Assembly: GCF_007747995.1 (NCBI RefSeq)
Contig: NZ_CP036276.1
Span: 5,260,001 to 5,324,000, forward strand
DNA length: 64,000 nucleotides
Source: Symmachiella dynata
GTDB taxonomy: Bacteria > Planctomycetota > Planctomycetia > Planctomycetales > Planctomycetaceae
Reading direction: 5' to 3'
A program made the translations under genes and the position numbers. Below the pieces are notes generated by a model. The model saw nothing but the letters and a program-made list of their open reading frames with translations. It was not told the origin of the DNA and made no database searches. Positions 1 through 9,206 of this stretch are shown piece after piece (position 1 is the stretch's first letter; every line of letters starts with the position of its first letter).

Positions 1-263
1 ACTCCGGCCAAGGTACTCGACAGCTGAGATAGGCTGAATAGATGTCAGTAAAGGCCTTTTAAAAAGATACTACACCATGGGCAATCCCCCCATCAACGTT
101 GCCAGTCGACGTGCGAGAATCTTTGCCGGTTGTGCGGTTTGGTTGCAGAAAGAACGACGCGGTTGTCATTGAACCGTTGATTGGTGTTTCTGGCAATGTT
201 TTCGGTTATGCTCAATACTTGAATACATCACCCTCAACCGCTGCCCAATTCGAGGTGACTCCT

Positions 264-1349
264 ATGAGAACCGTTTTATCAGCCCTAGTGTTGCTCGCAT
301 TGGTCCCCGCCCTCCACGCTGCGGATGACATCACGATTCAACGCGTGCACGGGCCGGAGATTCCCGGGAAGTACAAACACCCCGCGACAATCACCGAGTT
401 GGAGAACGGCGATTTGTACATCGCCTACTACGGCGGCGCGGGGGAGTATGAAGGGGACACGGCTGTCTACGGCACGCGGCTGGTGAAGGGGGCGACGGAG
501 TGGACCAAGCCGGTGGTCATCGCTGACACGCCGGACCGCTCCGACGGGAACGGGGCGATCTGGCAGGGGCCGGACGGGACGGTCTGGTTATTCTACGTTA
601 CGAATTACGGCCCTACGTGGTCCTCCGCACGGGTCAAATACAAGATCTCCAAAGATGGGGCAAAGACCTGGTCCGACTCGCATCTGCTCTCCTTCGAAGA
701 AGGAACAATGGCACGCAGCGCCCCGATTGTGCTCAATGACGGCGACTACTTATTGCCGCTGTATCACGAGACGGGTGAGGATCGTGAAGGAACGGCGCCT
801 GATACTTGCAGTTACTTCTTGCGGTACAACCCGAAGAAAAAAACGTGGACGCCGACGAATCGCATCTATTCCCAAATCGGCAATCTGCAAGCCTCGCCGG
901 TGCAGATTGATGATGACTATTTGATCACCTATATCCGTCGCGGCGGGCGATTTGGACCGCTCAAAGAGGGAGGCGTCGCCTATCGCAGCGAGTCGCACGA
1001 TGGGGGGCGGACGTGGAGCAAAGGGGAACCGACGGAGTTTAAGAACCCTAACTCGGCGCTGGACTTCATCAAACTCAAAAACGGCCACCTGCTGATGGTG
1101 TGGAACGACAATAACGAGGGAGAACGGATGCCGCTCACCGTGGCCATTTCAACCGACAACGACAAGTCTTGGCCACACCGGCGGAACATCGTGAACATCC
1201 CGGGAGACACGACCGCCTATCCAGTTGCGATTCAAACCCGCGACGGCAAGATTCACATCGTCTATACGTCGGGCGTGCGGACGATCATTAACCATGCGGT
1301 TTTTGATGAAGCGGCGATTTTGGGACACACGGATGGGATTGCGGAGTGA
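264..1349 (+). CDS. Secreted sialidase-like (BNR/Asp-box) propeller protein
   Basis: The product is 361 residues long. It opens with a signal peptide (about residues 1-19, hydrophobic core then ALHA-A), so it is probably exported. Three Asp-boxes are visible: SKDGAKTW (129-136), SHDGGRTW (244-251) and the weaker STDNDKSW (296-303), which mark a six-bladed sialidase-type beta-propeller. Proteins of this family bind or cleave glycans; in planctomycetes many are annotated as exo-alpha-sialidases without tested activity. The ATG at 264 was chosen over an upstream in-frame start at 99 because it has GAGGTG 7 bases upstream and begins the signal peptide. No arginine triad was verified, so catalysis is uncertain. 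The family assignment is firm and the substrate is unknown. Confidence 0.85.
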   Translation: MRTVLSALVLLALVPALHAADDITIQRVHGPEIPGKYKHPATITELENGDLYIAYYGGAGEYEGDTAVYGTRLVKGATEWTKPVVIADTPDRSDGNGAIWQGPDGTVWLFYVTNYGPTWSSARVKYKISKDGAKTWSDSHLLSFEEGTMARSAPIVLNDGDYLLPLYHETGEDREGTAPDTCSYFLRYNPKKKTWTPTNRIYSQIGNLQASPVQIDDDYLITYIRRGGRFGPLKEGGVAYRSESHDGGRTWSKGEPTEFKNPNSALDFIKLKNGHLLMVWNDNNEGERMPLTVAISTDNDKSWPHRRNIVNIPGDTTAYPVAIQTRDGKIHIVYTSGVRTIINHAVFDEAAILGHTDGIAE

Positions 1350-1731
1350 TCGGGGTTTGAAGAAGTGTCTGCTGTTGGTTGTTCGGCCCTCTCCCAGCGT
1401 TACAAATTGCATCTGCGAGACGGATATTGATCGAAGTATTCGGTTGGTAAAAAGTTCGGGGTGGCCGCGATAGCTCTGCCATCGGGGCGGGCACAGCCCG
1501 CAAGAAGCCGCAATTTCCGTGCTCCTGCACGAGCAGAGTCTTGTTGGCAGGGAGAGCTGAAACTGCTGCTTCTTGTGCCGTTGGCACACCGATTGCCGTT
1601 GGCAATCGCTGCCACCCTCGGTTTGAAGTGGTGTCTGCTGTGGGTTGTTTGCCCCTCACCCCGGCCCTCTCCCAGGGGGAGAGGGGGAAGTTTTCGGTGT
1701 GCATTCGCTTTGTCGCGGGGAACATTCTTCG
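1350..1731. other. Intergenic region with repeat remnants
   Basis: No gene is supported here. It holds an imperfect direct repeat: about 1354-1398 and 1620-1677 share the series GGTTTGAAG, GTGTCTGCTG, GGTTGTT and GGCCCTCTCCCAG. The second copy continues into a full palindromic repeat at 1652-1688. The middle part (1480-1620) is a patchwork of short inverted motifs such as GGGCACAGCCC and is probably decayed repeat DNA. Confidence 0.6.
1652..1688. repeat. Dispersed palindromic repeat, CTCTCCCAGGGGGAGAG type
   Basis: A palindrome centred on CTCTCCC-AG-GGGGAGAG, preceded by CCCCTCACCCCGGC. A second full copy lies at 32861-32903 and a partial one at about 1385-1395. It sits 44 bases upstream of the next start codon. 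Confidence 0.8.
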
Positions 1732-2979
1732 ATGGCGGTTTACCTGATTGGTACGTTGGATACTAAAGGGACGGAGACGGATTTCGTCCGGGAGCAGCTG
1801 CGCGCTTGCGGTGTGACGGAGGTGGTGGTTGTCGATGCGGGTTGTCTTGGTGAACCGCAGATTCTCGCTGACATTTCGCGTGAAACGGTTTTTGAACTTG
1901 CCGGGACTTCGTTGGCTAAGGTACGCGCTGCGGGTGACCGGGGGGCGGCGATTACGTTGGCGGCGCAGGGGGTGGCGGAGTTGATCGCGCAGCGGCACGC
2001 CACGGGGGCGGTCGATGGTGTGCTGGGGCTGGGGGGATCGGCGGGGACCACGATTGCGACTTCCGCCATGCGGCGACTGCCGGTGGGAATCCCCAAATTG
2101 ATGGTCAGCACGCTGGCGTCGGGACAGGTCCGGCCGTATGTGGGGGACAAGGACATCTTGATGCTCAATGCGGTGGTCGACATCGCGGGGATCAATCGCA
2201 TCAGCCGCGCCGTATTAGGTAATGCCGCGCGGGCGTTGGCGGGCATGGTGACGTTGAAGGCAGAGTCCGAAGAGCGAACCGACGACAAACCGCTGATCGC
2301 CGCCACGATGTTCGGCGTGACGACTCCCTGTATTGAACAGGCCCGCAGCGTGTTGGAAGAGGCGGGCTATGAAGTGCTCGTGTTTCATGCCACGGGGAAT
2401 GGCGGTGAAGCGATGGAGTCGCTCATTGCCGAGGGCCTGATTGCCGGCGTGCTGGACATCACCACGACCGAATTGGCGGATGAGTTGGTGGGGGGCGTTC
2501 TCTCCGCCGGTCCCGACCGCCTGACCGCTGCCGGACGCGCAGGCATCCCGCAAGTCATTTCGGTGGGGGCGACCGACATGGTCAATTTTGGCCCGGTCGA
2601 GAGCATTCCGGATGAATTCGCCGATCGACAATTTTATGTGCATAACCCCACTGTGACGCTGATGCGGACCACAATCGCGGAAAACCGACTATTGGGCGAG
2701 GAGATCGCCCGCAAGGCGGCTGTGGCGACTGGGCCGGTCAAGATTCTGCTGCCGCTGCAAGGGGTCTCGGCGATTGATGCGGAGGAACAACCGTTTGACG
2801 ATCCGGCGGCGCGAGCGGCGTTGTTTGAGAGCATTCATGCGCATGGCGGCGCTGTTGATGTTTTGGAGATTGACCGGCATATTAACGATGCCGAATTCGC
2901 CACAACTGCGGCGACGGCGTTGTTGGACATTTTGCGATCCCGCAAAACATCCGACCCCCCCGGCGGACCCGGGGGCTGA
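1732..2979 (+). CDS. Tm-1-like ATP-binding domain protein (UPF0261)
   Basis: The 415-residue product matches the UPF0261/Tm-1-like family along its length: [15 protein letters not shown] at the N-terminus, GLGGSAGTT near residue 100 and [15 protein letters not shown] shortly after are hallmark stretches. In tomato Tm-1 this domain is the N-terminal half of a protein that inhibits tobamovirus RNA replication; the bacterial role is unknown but a nucleotide-binding enzyme is likely. The gene for the second Tm-1 half follows 82 bases downstream. The ATG at 1732 starts the conserved N-terminus and has GGGGAA upstream. The last residues (Pro/Gly-rich) and the stop codon lie inside a dispersed palindromic repeat (2955-3033), so the C-terminus has probably been replaced or extended by it. 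Confidence 0.9.
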   Translation: MAVYLIGTLDTKGTETDFVREQLRACGVTEVVVVDAGCLGEPQILADISRETVFELAGTSLAKVRAAGDRGAAITLAAQGVAELIAQRHATGAVDGVLGLGGSAGTTIATSAMRRLPVGIPKLMVSTLASGQVRPYVGDKDILMLNAVVDIAGINRISRAVLGNAARALAGMVTLKAESEERTDDKPLIAATMFGVTTPCIEQARSVLEEAGYEVLVFHATGNGGEAMESLIAEGLIAGVLDITTTELADELVGGVLSAGPDRLTAAGRAGIPQVISVGATDMVNFGPVESIPDEFADRQFYVHNPTVTLMRTTIAENRLLGEEIARKAAVATGPVKILLPLQGVSAIDAEEQPFDDPAARAALFESIHAHGGAVDVLEIDRHINDAEFATTAATALLDILRSRKTSDPPGGPGG

Positions 2980-3033
2980 TGGAAATTGCGAATCATTCCC
3001 CACCCGTTATCAGCCCCCGGCTTTGCCGGGGGG
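2955..3033. repeat. Dispersed inverted repeat, CCCCCGGC/GCCGGGGGCTGA type
   Basis: Two arms, CCCCCCGGCGGACCCGGGGGCTGAT and its near-complement around GCCCCCGGCTTTGCCGGGGG, are separated by an AT-richer centre. A second copy with the same order of arms lies at 21408-21480. The left arm overlaps the end of the Tm-1-like gene. Confidence 0.85.
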
Positions 3034-3061
3034 CATTCAATCACCACAACCCCCAAATCCC

Positions 3062-3895
3062 ATGACCCAACACACACGCGAAACTATTCTGGAAACCCTC
3101 CGCACAAAAGTCGCCGCCGGGAAACCGATCATTGGGGGCGGCGCCGGAACTGGCATCAGTGCCAAATTGGAAGCGGCCGGTGGGATTGATCTGATCATCA
3201 TTTATAATTCCGGCCGGTTTCGCATGGCAGGCCGCGGGTCGCTGGCGGGGCTGATGCCGTATGGCGATGCGAACGGGATTGTGATGGAGATGGTCCGCGA
3301 GGTGTTGCCGGTCGTGCCCGACACGCCGGTAGTGGCGGGGGTGTGCGGCACGGATCCGTTTCGGGTGATGTCGGCCTTTCTGCAAGACGTACAGCGAGCC
3401 GGTTTTGCGGGGGTGCAGAACTTCCCGACCGTGGGACTGATCGACGGTACGTTTCGAGCGAATCTCGAAGAGACGGGGATGAGTTACGGGTTGGAAGTCG
3501 ACATGATCCGCCAGGCGCACGAACTGGGACTGTTGACCTCGCCTTATGCCTTCAATCCTGACGAAGCAACCGCGATGGCTACGGCGGGGGCGGATATTTT
3601 GATTCCCCATATGGGGCTGACCACCAAAGGCAGCATCGGAGCCGAAACGGCGATCACTCTGGATGAGGCCGCCCAACGGGTGCAGGAGATGCACGATGCG
3701 GCAAAGCGAATCAATCCTGAGATTCTGGTGCTGTGCCACGGCGGGCCGATCGCTGAACCAGCTGATGCGCAATATATTTTGGACAACACCGAGGGAATTG
3801 TGGGCTTTTATGGGGCCAGCAGCATGGAACGCCTGCCGGTGGAAACGGCGATTACAGAGCGGATCCGAGAATTCACGAACATCGGCATCGGTTGA
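3062..3895 (+). CDS. PEP-hydrolase-family TIM-barrel protein (Tm-1 C-terminal homologue)
   Basis: The 277-residue product matches the phosphoenolpyruvate hydrolase-like TIM-barrel family (Pfam PEP_hydrolase). Conserved stretches are [16 protein letters not shown] (about 20-35), [33 protein letters not shown] and LCHGGPI near the C-terminus. In plants and fungi this barrel is fused behind the UPF0261 domain to make Tm-1-like proteins; here the upstream neighbour encodes that other half on the same strand, so the two probably act together. The start at 3062 begins the conserved region, just after the repeat at 2955-3033. Substrate and reaction are unknown. Confidence 0.88.
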   Translation: MTQHTRETILETLRTKVAAGKPIIGGGAGTGISAKLEAAGGIDLIIIYNSGRFRMAGRGSLAGLMPYGDANGIVMEMVREVLPVVPDTPVVAGVCGTDPFRVMSAFLQDVQRAGFAGVQNFPTVGLIDGTFRANLEETGMSYGLEVDMIRQAHELGLLTSPYAFNPDEATAMATAGADILIPHMGLTTKGSIGAETAITLDEAAQRVQEMHDAAKRINPEILVLCHGGPIAEPADAQYILDNTEGIVGFYGASSMERLPVETAITERIREFTNIGIG

Positions 3896-4062
3896 TGGGT
3901 TATTGCGACAATTCTGAGCCGATCCGGCTCTTGCTGGGATTGTCATCAGTGTGGTTTTTCGCCAATAATGAAGAACTCACTCACTTTGCGAATCCGATTC
4001 TCAAATTGCGAAACTAGTTTGCTTCATTTTTCATCTCCCTACTATCGTAACCGGCTGTCCCG

Positions 4063-4866
4063 TTGAATCATCCTTCCCGAGAATTGTTGGTCGCGATCGA
4101 TGTTGGCAACAGCCGCATTAAGTTGGGACTTTTTGAGAAAAATGGCCGCGCGCGGAGCGAACGGCGGTTGCCGGAGTATCTGCGTTCGATGGCGGTCGAG
4201 GTGGATGCGGCGGTCCCCTGGCATGAGCTGGCACGCTGGACCAAGAAGATTGATGGCGAAGTGGTGGCGGTGATCTTGGGGGGCGTGAACCCCCGGGGCC
4301 GCGATAAAGTCCTCGATGGTTGGCCGGCAACCGGTTGGCCCAATCCGCAGGTGATCGACAATCCCTTTGTGTTACCGATCGAACTGCTTGTGGACTCGCC
4401 ACGGACCGTTGGTGTGGATCGGTTGCTCAATGCGGTGGCCGCCAATGTGATTCGTCCCCCGGAATCGCCCATGATCATCGTCGACAGCGGGACCGCGACG
4501 ACGGTGGATGTCATTTCGACAACCGGCGCCTTCGAAGGAGGGGCGATTTTGCCGGGCTTTCAACTTTGTTCGCAGGCACTGCACCAATACACAGCCTTGT
4601 TGCCTCGTATCTCGAATGACGAAATTGTCGGCGAACCGCCAGCGGCACTTGGCAAAAACACACGCGATGCGCTGCGGAGCGGTTTGTTTTGGGGACAATT
4701 GGGCGCCATTCGAGAATTGATTCGTCATCTTCGCGAAACGCTCCCTGCAGAAGCCACGATTGTCGTCACCGGTGGTGCGGGACGACTCATCGCACCGCAA
4801 TTACCCGGCGCGCTACATCACCCCTATTTAGCGCTACAAGGTCTAGTGATCGTTGGCAATGACTAA
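4063..4866 (+). CDS. coaX: Type III pantothenate kinase
   Basis: The 267-residue product should phosphorylate pantothenate in the first step of coenzyme A synthesis, in the cytoplasm. It belongs to the ASKHA fold: DVGNSRIK (13-20) is the phosphate-1 motif, GVDR (117-120) carries the likely catalytic aspartate, DSGTATT (141-147) is the phosphate-2 motif, and GGAILPG follows. The start is TTG at 4063, which sits directly before the conserved N-terminus; no ATG is available there. Length fits the family (about 255). It stands alone, with 167 bases before and 219 after it. Confidence 0.95.
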   Translation: MNHPSRELLVAIDVGNSRIKLGLFEKNGRARSERRLPEYLRSMAVEVDAAVPWHELARWTKKIDGEVVAVILGGVNPRGRDKVLDGWPATGWPNPQVIDNPFVLPIELLVDSPRTVGVDRLLNAVAANVIRPPESPMIIVDSGTATTVDVISTTGAFEGGAILPGFQLCSQALHQYTALLPRISNDEIVGEPPAALGKNTRDALRSGLFWGQLGAIRELIRHLRETLPAEATIVVTGGAGRLIAPQLPGALHHPYLALQGLVIVGND

Positions 4867-5085
4867 TTATTCGCTGGGTCCTCTTGTCAGGGTTTTAACG
4901 GAGTGATAATACGCACTTAACAACAGGCCGTCATAGTTTTCGCATCCGGTGACGACGGCAAGCCAATTGATGGTTAAATGACACTCTGAACCTTCCCTGA
5001 CGGTCGACTGTCTTCACGTCAAACCGATTGAATTTATCGCTCTGTGCACCTCCGCACCGCGATTCCCTCCAACAGTCATTCCACA

Positions 5086-6480
5086 ATGTCCCGCCTGAGA
5101 ACGAAACCGATTCGGTCACGATTGGCCAATCCGGTACAAATCCAACCGAGTCTGACTCCCGTTGCGCCGCAGCGGAAACCGTTCTTTTTGGGTTGGACCG
5201 TGCTGTTTATCGCCGCTCTGGGCATGTTTGCGTCGGCGCCGGGGCAATCGTTTTCCGTGGCGACCTTTAAAGAGCCGATGGAAGCGTCGTTGAAAGTCAC
5301 CGACACTGCATTTTCGGCGGCCTATCTCGTTGCAACATTGGTCTCGGGCGCCTGTTTGCCCTTTGTCGGACGATTGACGGACCGCTACGGCGCGCGACTG
5401 TTGCTGCCGATCATCGCGCTCGCCCTCGGGGGCGCTTGTCTGTGGATGTCGTCGGTCGAAAGCTTTATGGGGCTCTTCATCGGCTTTTGCTTGATCCGCC
5501 CATTGGGGCAAGGATCGTTGACTTTGGTCAGTTCCTGGCTGGTGGGGCATTGGTTCGAGAAGCGCCGTGGGATGGCGATGGGGCTGTTGGGTCTGGGTGG
5601 AACGCTGTCGGTGATGTGCATTCCGCAGATCAACCAGTACGTCACGACCGAATTCGGCTGGCGGTCGGGGTGGGTCTGCTTGGCGGTCATTGTCTGGGCG
5701 ATTCTAATATTGCCCGCAATTGTGTTCGTCCGGAATCGCCCTGAAGATGTCGGATTATTGCCCGACGGCCAATTGACCAAAGAGGAGAAAACAGCTCACC
5801 CCCAACAGGATCTTGAGGAGGCAGCCACGGCAGAAATGGCCGGTGTGGAATCCGCCGTTGGTCACGATCAGACTGTCGAAGAGGCGTGGAAGCATTTGAC
5901 GTTTTGGAAGCTGTTAATGCCGTTGTGTACCGGCGCATTAGTAGGGACCGGTTTGGTGTTTCATCAGGTCTCGATCTTTGCTGAAGCGGGGTTGTCGGTC
6001 ACGACAGCGGTCACCACGTTGAGCATTCAGGCAGCGGCAGCCAGCTTGGGCGCGTTGTTGTTTGGCTACCTCAGCGACCGTTTTCCGGAACGGAAATTGA
6101 TGGCGATGTCGATGGTCTGTTTAGCGACGGCCCAGTTGTTGTTGACTTCGCTGAACCATGTGGGACTGGCGGCAATCTACGGCATGCTGCTGGGCACGCA
6201 TGGTGCGATTCTGAGAACAGCCGGGAGCGCCGTGTGGGTCAATCAATATGGTCGATTGCACCAAGGAGCGATCCGTGGAATCGTACTCACGTTTCAAATC
6301 GTAGCCAGCGCCCTGGGCCCGTTGCCATTTGCTCTTGCCAAAGATTATTGGGGAGGTTATTCCATGGCGAACTGGATGATGCTGGTGCTGCCGATTGGCT
6401 CAGCAATCGCTGTTTGGACCGCCTATCCCCCCAAACGGGTCCTGTCGGCCATCCAGCCCCCGGTGTCCACCGACGCTTAA
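5086..6480 (+). CDS. MFS transporter, monocarboxylate/oxalate-formate antiporter-like
   Basis: The product has 464 residues and about 12 hydrophobic segments in two halves, split by an acidic loop near residue 230 (TKEEKTAHPQQ region). The loop 2-3 motif GRLTDRYGARL and its second-half copy GYLSDRFPERK are the MFS signature A motifs. The first half (FFLGWTVLFIAALGMFASAPGQSFSV) resembles monocarboxylate and oxalate:formate antiporter subfamilies, so a small carboxylate is a plausible cargo, but this is inference. Start is uncertain: GTG at 5044 is in frame and would add 14 residues; neither has a convincing ribosome site. Confidence 0.85.
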   Translation: MSRLRTKPIRSRLANPVQIQPSLTPVAPQRKPFFLGWTVLFIAALGMFASAPGQSFSVATFKEPMEASLKVTDTAFSAAYLVATLVSGACLPFVGRLTDRYGARLLLPIIALALGGACLWMSSVESFMGLFIGFCLIRPLGQGSLTLVSSWLVGHWFEKRRGMAMGLLGLGGTLSVMCIPQINQYVTTEFGWRSGWVCLAVIVWAILILPAIVFVRNRPEDVGLLPDGQLTKEEKTAHPQQDLEEAATAEMAGVESAVGHDQTVEEAWKHLTFWKLLMPLCTGALVGTGLVFHQVSIFAEAGLSVTTAVTTLSIQAAAASLGALLFGYLSDRFPERKLMAMSMVCLATAQLLLTSLNHVGLAAIYGMLLGTHGAILRTAGSAVWVNQYGRLHQGAIRGIVLTFQIVASALGPLPFALAKDYWGGYSMANWMMLVLPIGSAIAVWTAYPPKRVLSAIQPPVSTDA

Positions 6481-6547
6481 TCGCGTTGGTGCGGCTGCCG
6501 GAGTTCCAGATCCTCGCAAGCGGTCAAAACGGCAAGGAGGCTGTGAG

Positions 6548-8074
6548 ATGGTGATTTGTGGATTGCGTCAACTGCGCTGGGTGGCTCTCTGGGCGTTTAC
6601 CCTCAGCTTGTGGGCACTCCCCGCAGCGGCGGCGGATTTCTCGGCGATTCCCCGCCCGGCCAAAAATGATCACACCGCGGCATCCTTGCGGAACTATCAA
6701 GCCGCCCTGCTCGCCCCCTACGGCGGTGATTACCGTAAGCTGCCGTTGGCGGTGAAAGCCGCGCATTTTGAGTGGGAGATCCAAAATTACTTCACCTCCC
6801 CTTGGCAGCAGGTGCATTACAAAATCACGCTGCGGGACAAGGTGGGCCGTCCGCCCAAAATGGGTTTGGGAGCGGATACGTCGACTTGGAATGGCGCTTT
6901 ATTGGCGGCGTTGAGTTACAAGTACGCCGTCACCAAAGACCGCCAGACGCTGCAGCACATTTCGAGCCTCTTGCGCGGTCTGCACTTTTTTCAACAGGTG
7001 ACCGAATATCCCGGACTTGTCGCTCGCTCGGTTTTGCAATCCGAGGAGCCGATCCACAAAAACATATACAAGTACACCGACGACGACGGCACGGTTTATC
7101 ATTTCCGGAGTGATCCCGCGAAGGGAACCTATAACCAACTCGTTGGCGGTTACGCAACGCTGATGCTGTTGGTCTATCACGATTTGCCGGCGGCCGATCA
7201 AAAACTAGCGCTCGATGATCTAACGGCCGCTGTCGTGCATTTGTTGGAACACGATTATCGCCTCACCGACAAGGACGGCAAACCGACTCCCTACGGCGAT
7301 ATGACTCCCGTGATCGGCCCGCAAGGTGTGCCATTCAATGCACAGGTCGCCTACATGATTGTGGCGACCGGCATGCATTTTGTGCCGCAGGATCACCCGC
7401 GACGTCAAAAGATCGAGCGCGCCTTCAAACGCCTCCGCAGCAAACATCACGTCTACTACTCCGCGCCGCTGAAGAGTTTTATCCTGCCGCAAAAAATCGG
7501 CGGAAGTGTGTTGGTCAAAGGGATGAACGATCGAAATCATGTCACCAATGCAGCCTACGTGAGTTTGATGCTCGATCTGCATCAATCGGCCCGCGATCAG
7601 ACCGAAATGGACGGCACGTTTTTATTCCGCATGGGCCGAACGATGTTTCACAGTCTGCGACGAATCGAAAACGAGCACAACAGCCTGTGCAACTTCATGT
7701 GGTGCGGACTGCTGAGCCATCCGGTCGTTTTTCAGAAAATCATCCAACCTGAGGAACAACAGCGAACCGGAGCGCAACTGAATTATTTGCTGTACACCGG
7801 CATCGAACAATTACGACGATTCCGCCTCGACCGTTTCAGCACCCCAGGCGAGGTCGAGACCGTTGACTACCCGGTCTGGGTTGATGAGTCCAAGCCGAAT
7901 AGCGGATATGCCTGGAAGAACAATCCTCACTCCGCATGGCGGAGCAATGGCCCTGCGATTAACCAAGCAACGTGCAGTATCGATTATTTGCATGCCTATT
8001 GGCTGATGCGGTACTACCGCTTGGATGAACTCGTCCAAGCGCGGCAGTGGCATGGCGAGGTGCTGGGGAAATAA
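6548..8074 (+). CDS. Secreted protein of unknown function, toroid-like
   Basis: The 508-residue product starts with a signal peptide (hydrophobic stretch to WALPAAAA, about residue 28), so it is exported. The body is rich in aromatic and helical segments, with patterns such as DTSTWNGALLAALSYKYAV and YNQLVGGYATLMLLVYHDL that resemble alpha/alpha-toroid enzymes (glycosidases, epimerases, lyases). No catalytic motif is recognised with confidence. The ATG at 6548 has a strong AAGGAGG 8 bases upstream, which decides it over an in-frame start at 6395. It lies 67 bases after the transporter gene and may be co-transcribed with it. Confidence 0.7.
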   Translation: MVICGLRQLRWVALWAFTLSLWALPAAAADFSAIPRPAKNDHTAASLRNYQAALLAPYGGDYRKLPLAVKAAHFEWEIQNYFTSPWQQVHYKITLRDKVGRPPKMGLGADTSTWNGALLAALSYKYAVTKDRQTLQHISSLLRGLHFFQQVTEYPGLVARSVLQSEEPIHKNIYKYTDDDGTVYHFRSDPAKGTYNQLVGGYATLMLLVYHDLPAADQKLALDDLTAAVVHLLEHDYRLTDKDGKPTPYGDMTPVIGPQGVPFNAQVAYMIVATGMHFVPQDHPRRQKIERAFKRLRSKHHVYYSAPLKSFILPQKIGGSVLVKGMNDRNHVTNAAYVSLMLDLHQSARDQTEMDGTFLFRMGRTMFHSLRRIENEHNSLCNFMWCGLLSHPVVFQKIIQPEEQQRTGAQLNYLLYTGIEQLRRFRLDRFSTPGEVETVDYPVWVDESKPNSGYAWKNNPHSAWRSNGPAINQATCSIDYLHAYWLMRYYRLDELVQARQWHGEVLGK

Positions 8075-8081
8075 CGGCTGT

Positions 8082-8867
8082 TCAGAGTTCCATCGGCCAC
8101 GAGATACCGGCCGAGATACCGCCGTCGACGTAGAGTGTTTGGCCCGTCATGAACGCTGAGGCTTGGGACGCCAGGAAGATGGCGGTCCCGACCATATCCT
8201 CAACTTCGGCCATCCGTTCCAGCGGCGTGTTCTCCTTGCCCCACTTGAGCATTTTAGGATCGGACCACAGTTTGCGGGTCAGGTCGGTGAGTGTAAAACC
8301 CGGGGCGAGGGAATTGACGCGGATGCCGTAGCGGCCCCATTCCAGCGCCAAGCCCCGTGTCATCATTTTCATGCCCGCCTTGCTCATCGCATAAGGCAAC
8401 ACGCCTTTGAGGGGGGCATAGGTGTTGAGCGAATCGATATTGATCTGCGTGCCGCTATGCTGTTCGATCATCCGCTTGCCGACCTCCTGCGACATCAAAA
8501 ATGCCCCTTTGAGGTTCACATCGATAATCGTGTCGTATTCCTCAACGGTGAATTTCTCGGCCGCCTGCCGCTTATTCACGCCGGCAACGTTGATCAGCGT
8601 ATCGATGCGGCCAAACTCGGCCAGAACCGTGTCGACACAACAGCGGATTTCGTCGACGTTGAGAACATCGCACACGATGGGTGTCACCAAGTTGCCGTGT
8701 TGGGAAAGTTCCTCAGCGGCCGCCGACAGAGTCGCTTCATCGCGTCCAGTGATGATCACCTGAGCCCCACGTGTGGCGAATCCGCGGGCTAATTCAAAAC
8801 CGATCCCCCGACTGCCACCGGAGACGAGTGCGACTTGTTCAGCCACGGAAAATAGTTTGTCTGTCAT
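8082..8867 (-). CDS. SDR-family oxidoreductase
   Basis: The 261-residue product is a classical short-chain dehydrogenase/reductase. The cofactor motif GGSRGIG is at 17-23, NVAG at 93-96, and the catalytic set is Ser146, Tyr159 and Lys163 (YAMSK). GRDEA after strand 2 suggests NADP(H) preference. The overall pattern is close to gluconate 5-dehydrogenase and similar sugar or polyol dehydrogenases, but the substrate cannot be read from sequence. The ATG at 8867 begins the conserved region; an in-frame upstream start would add 24 unlike residues. It converges with the preceding gene, leaving only 7 bases between stops. Confidence 0.88.
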   Translation of the reverse strand: MTDKLFSVAEQVALVSGGSRGIGFELARGFATRGAQVIITGRDEATLSAAAEELSQHGNLVTPIVCDVLNVDEIRCCVDTVLAEFGRIDTLINVAGVNKRQAAEKFTVEEYDTIIDVNLKGAFLMSQEVGKRMIEQHSGTQINIDSLNTYAPLKGVLPYAMSKAGMKMMTRGLALEWGRYGIRVNSLAPGFTLTDLTRKLWSDPKMLKWGKENTPLERMAEVEDMVGTAIFLASQASAFMTGQTLYVDGGISAGISWPMEL

Positions 8868-8977
8868 GATATCGTTGAACTCTGAGCAATGTCTTGATTG
8901 GGAAACGATTAGCGAGCGATTGGTCAGGATAACATACATCGTCGATGAGCGCTAGCATCCCCACGAAAAAGGGGCCG

Positions 8978-9050
8978 CTGACGGCTTGTCCGCCAGTGCA
9001 GAACGTGTGACTGGCAATACACTGCTGGGCAAGCCAGCAGTGGCACCCGA
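8978..9050. repeat. Dispersed inverted repeat, GCCAGCAGTGGCACCC type
   Basis: It contains GACGGCTTGTCCGCCAGTG and then ACTGCTGGGCAAGCCAGCAGTGGCACCCG. Further copies lie at 26722-26832 and 35607-35682. It occupies part of the 339-base gap between the two divergently oriented genes; the rest of the gap (8868-9206) shows nothing else I can support. Confidence 0.75.
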
Positions 9051-9206
9051 CTCTCGGACTGTTAGAGACATGCCGCGCAAACGTGGGAAAAATGCCTGTG
9101 TGAATTCCTGATTTCGATAATCCGGCTGTGGAACGAAAACCGCTAGTGTATTCATGTGACCTGCTGGCCTAGAATGACCCGCAACGCCAACCCACGGAGC
9201 ACCGTC

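Noticed and set aside
1288-1998. A 236-codon minus-strand frame across the gap before the Tm-1-like gene
   Set aside because: It crosses repeat DNA and the antisense of a certain gene, is Arg/Pro/His-rich and has no ribosome site.
3041-3946. A 301-codon minus-strand frame opposite the TIM-barrel gene
   Set aside because: It is the antisense shadow of a well-recognised gene.
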